This document shows, in pieces, positions 63,615 to 64,000 of a DNA stretch of 64,000 bases. A program made the translations under genes and the position numbers. The stretch's first letter is position 1; each line of letters starts with the position of its first letter. This DNA comes from Cyclobacterium marinum DSM 745. GTDB taxonomy: Bacteria; Bacteroidota; Bacteroidia; Cytophagales; Cyclobacteriaceae. Under the pieces are notes generated by a model. That model was given only the letters and a program-made list of their open reading frames with translations. It searched no databases and was not told where the DNA came from. The stretch lies in the NCBI RefSeq assembly GCF_000222485.1, contig NC_015914.1, positions 6,157,274 through 6,221,273 of the forward strand, written 5' to 3'.

Positions 63615-64000
63615 TTATACTTGCTTACAGTAAAATTATTCAGTAAAAATTCATTTAGTAAAACTCGGATTAAACAAAACCTGTCAAGTTTAAAACCCTA
63701 TCCAATTTGGAATATTCAATGTACTGAATAGGATGCATTATTCAACACCAATTCGATTCCAACTTGAGGAGATAGCTTAAAAGAGAAAAAGTGACAATTA
63801 GAAATTGACCACGCAAATACTGCTCCAACTTTATCTGGTTTAGGAATGGCCATATTGCCTTCCTATTCTTACTATAAAAGTAATTATTGCTATTGTAAAA
63901 CAATGAAAAGATTTGAATTTTCAAATAATTAAAAATCAAAAGATGGCAGATAAGACGATTTACCCATAAAGTAAAAAAATCAAGTAAAAGTCCATTTTTT
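63615..64000. other. Gene-free window end
   Basis: About 386 bases upstream of the DUF389 gene, probably with its promoter. A 65-codon minus-strand frame at 63742-63939 starts at TTG and has no family-like features, so I do not call it. Confidence 0.4.

Noticed and set aside
63742-63939. 65-codon minus-strand open frame near the window end
   Set aside because: It begins with TTG in AT-rich DNA and has no motif or partner.
1-64000. tRNA, rRNA, CRISPR, insertion sequence or prophage
   Set aside because: No tRNA-like arms, no spaced direct repeats, no transposase or phage structural genes were seen on either strand.

Overview
The window is a stretch of chromosome from a Bacteroidota species, most likely a marine or saline member of the Cyclobacteriaceae (Cyclobacterium, Algoriphagus or Echinicola type). 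The evidence is a SusC/SusD pair with an STN domain, a FecR anti-sigma factor and an ECF sigma factor, secreted proteins with Bacteroidota-style signal peptides and lipoboxes, little Shine-Dalgarno signal, TAnnTTTG promoter boxes, low GC content and a BlaI-type regulator. The genus is an inference from gene content. I see no tRNA, rRNA, CRISPR array, insertion sequence or prophage.

Layout. 0-12 kb is an exopolysaccharide cluster: a Wzz/BY-kinase-like protein cut by the window edge, a Wzy-type polymerase or ligase, four glycosyltransferases, a Wzx flippase, an initiating sugar phosphotransferase fused to a response-regulator receiver domain, a free CheY-like receiver, and UDP-xylose synthase. 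12-16 kb holds a secreted NIPSNAP protein, an orphan substrate-binding-like protein, class II fructose-bisphosphate aldolase and the remains of a type II toxin-antitoxin pair. 16-30 kb is a carbohydrate block: three exported alpha/beta hydrolases of the acetylxylan-esterase kind, an exported sugar-isomerase-like TIM barrel, a lipoprotein relative of Gfo/Idh/MocA oxidoreductases, a divergent tagaturonate reductase, then xylose isomerase, xylulokinase and a sodium/sugar symporter. Together they suggest use of acetylated, uronate-containing xylose polymers.

30-40 kb is a mixed housekeeping and accessory stretch: a GreA/GreB-like factor, a DUF2490 protein with a secreted partner, an M81/MlrC lipoprotein, a beta-lactamase-fold protein that has lost its catalytic residues, a TetR-UbiB/AarF pair and an S41 protease. 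40-47 kb is an ECF sigma/FecR/SusC/SusD locus with no glycoside hydrolase next to it. 47-51 kb has an acyl-CoA desaturase, an orphan BlaI-like repressor and UDP-glucose dehydrogenase, whose product feeds the UDP-xylose synthase at 11 kb. 51-57 kb is a sulfate uptake and activation cluster (SLC13 permease, CysC, CysD, CysN, CysQ) with no reductase genes. 57-64 kb has a phosphoesterase-like lipoprotein, a GH20 hexosaminidase, a CPBP membrane protease, an OsmC protein and a DUF389 membrane protein.

No wholly new multi-gene system stands out. The best leads are the receiver-sugar transferase fusion with a four-cysteine insert next to a second receiver, the hydrolase/isomerase/lipoprotein cluster, several proteins that look like catalytically dead relatives (BY-kinase-like, beta-lactamase-like, Gfo-like), the decayed toxin-antitoxin pair, and sulfate activation without reduction. 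All functional calls come from reading motifs by eye; no database search was run.
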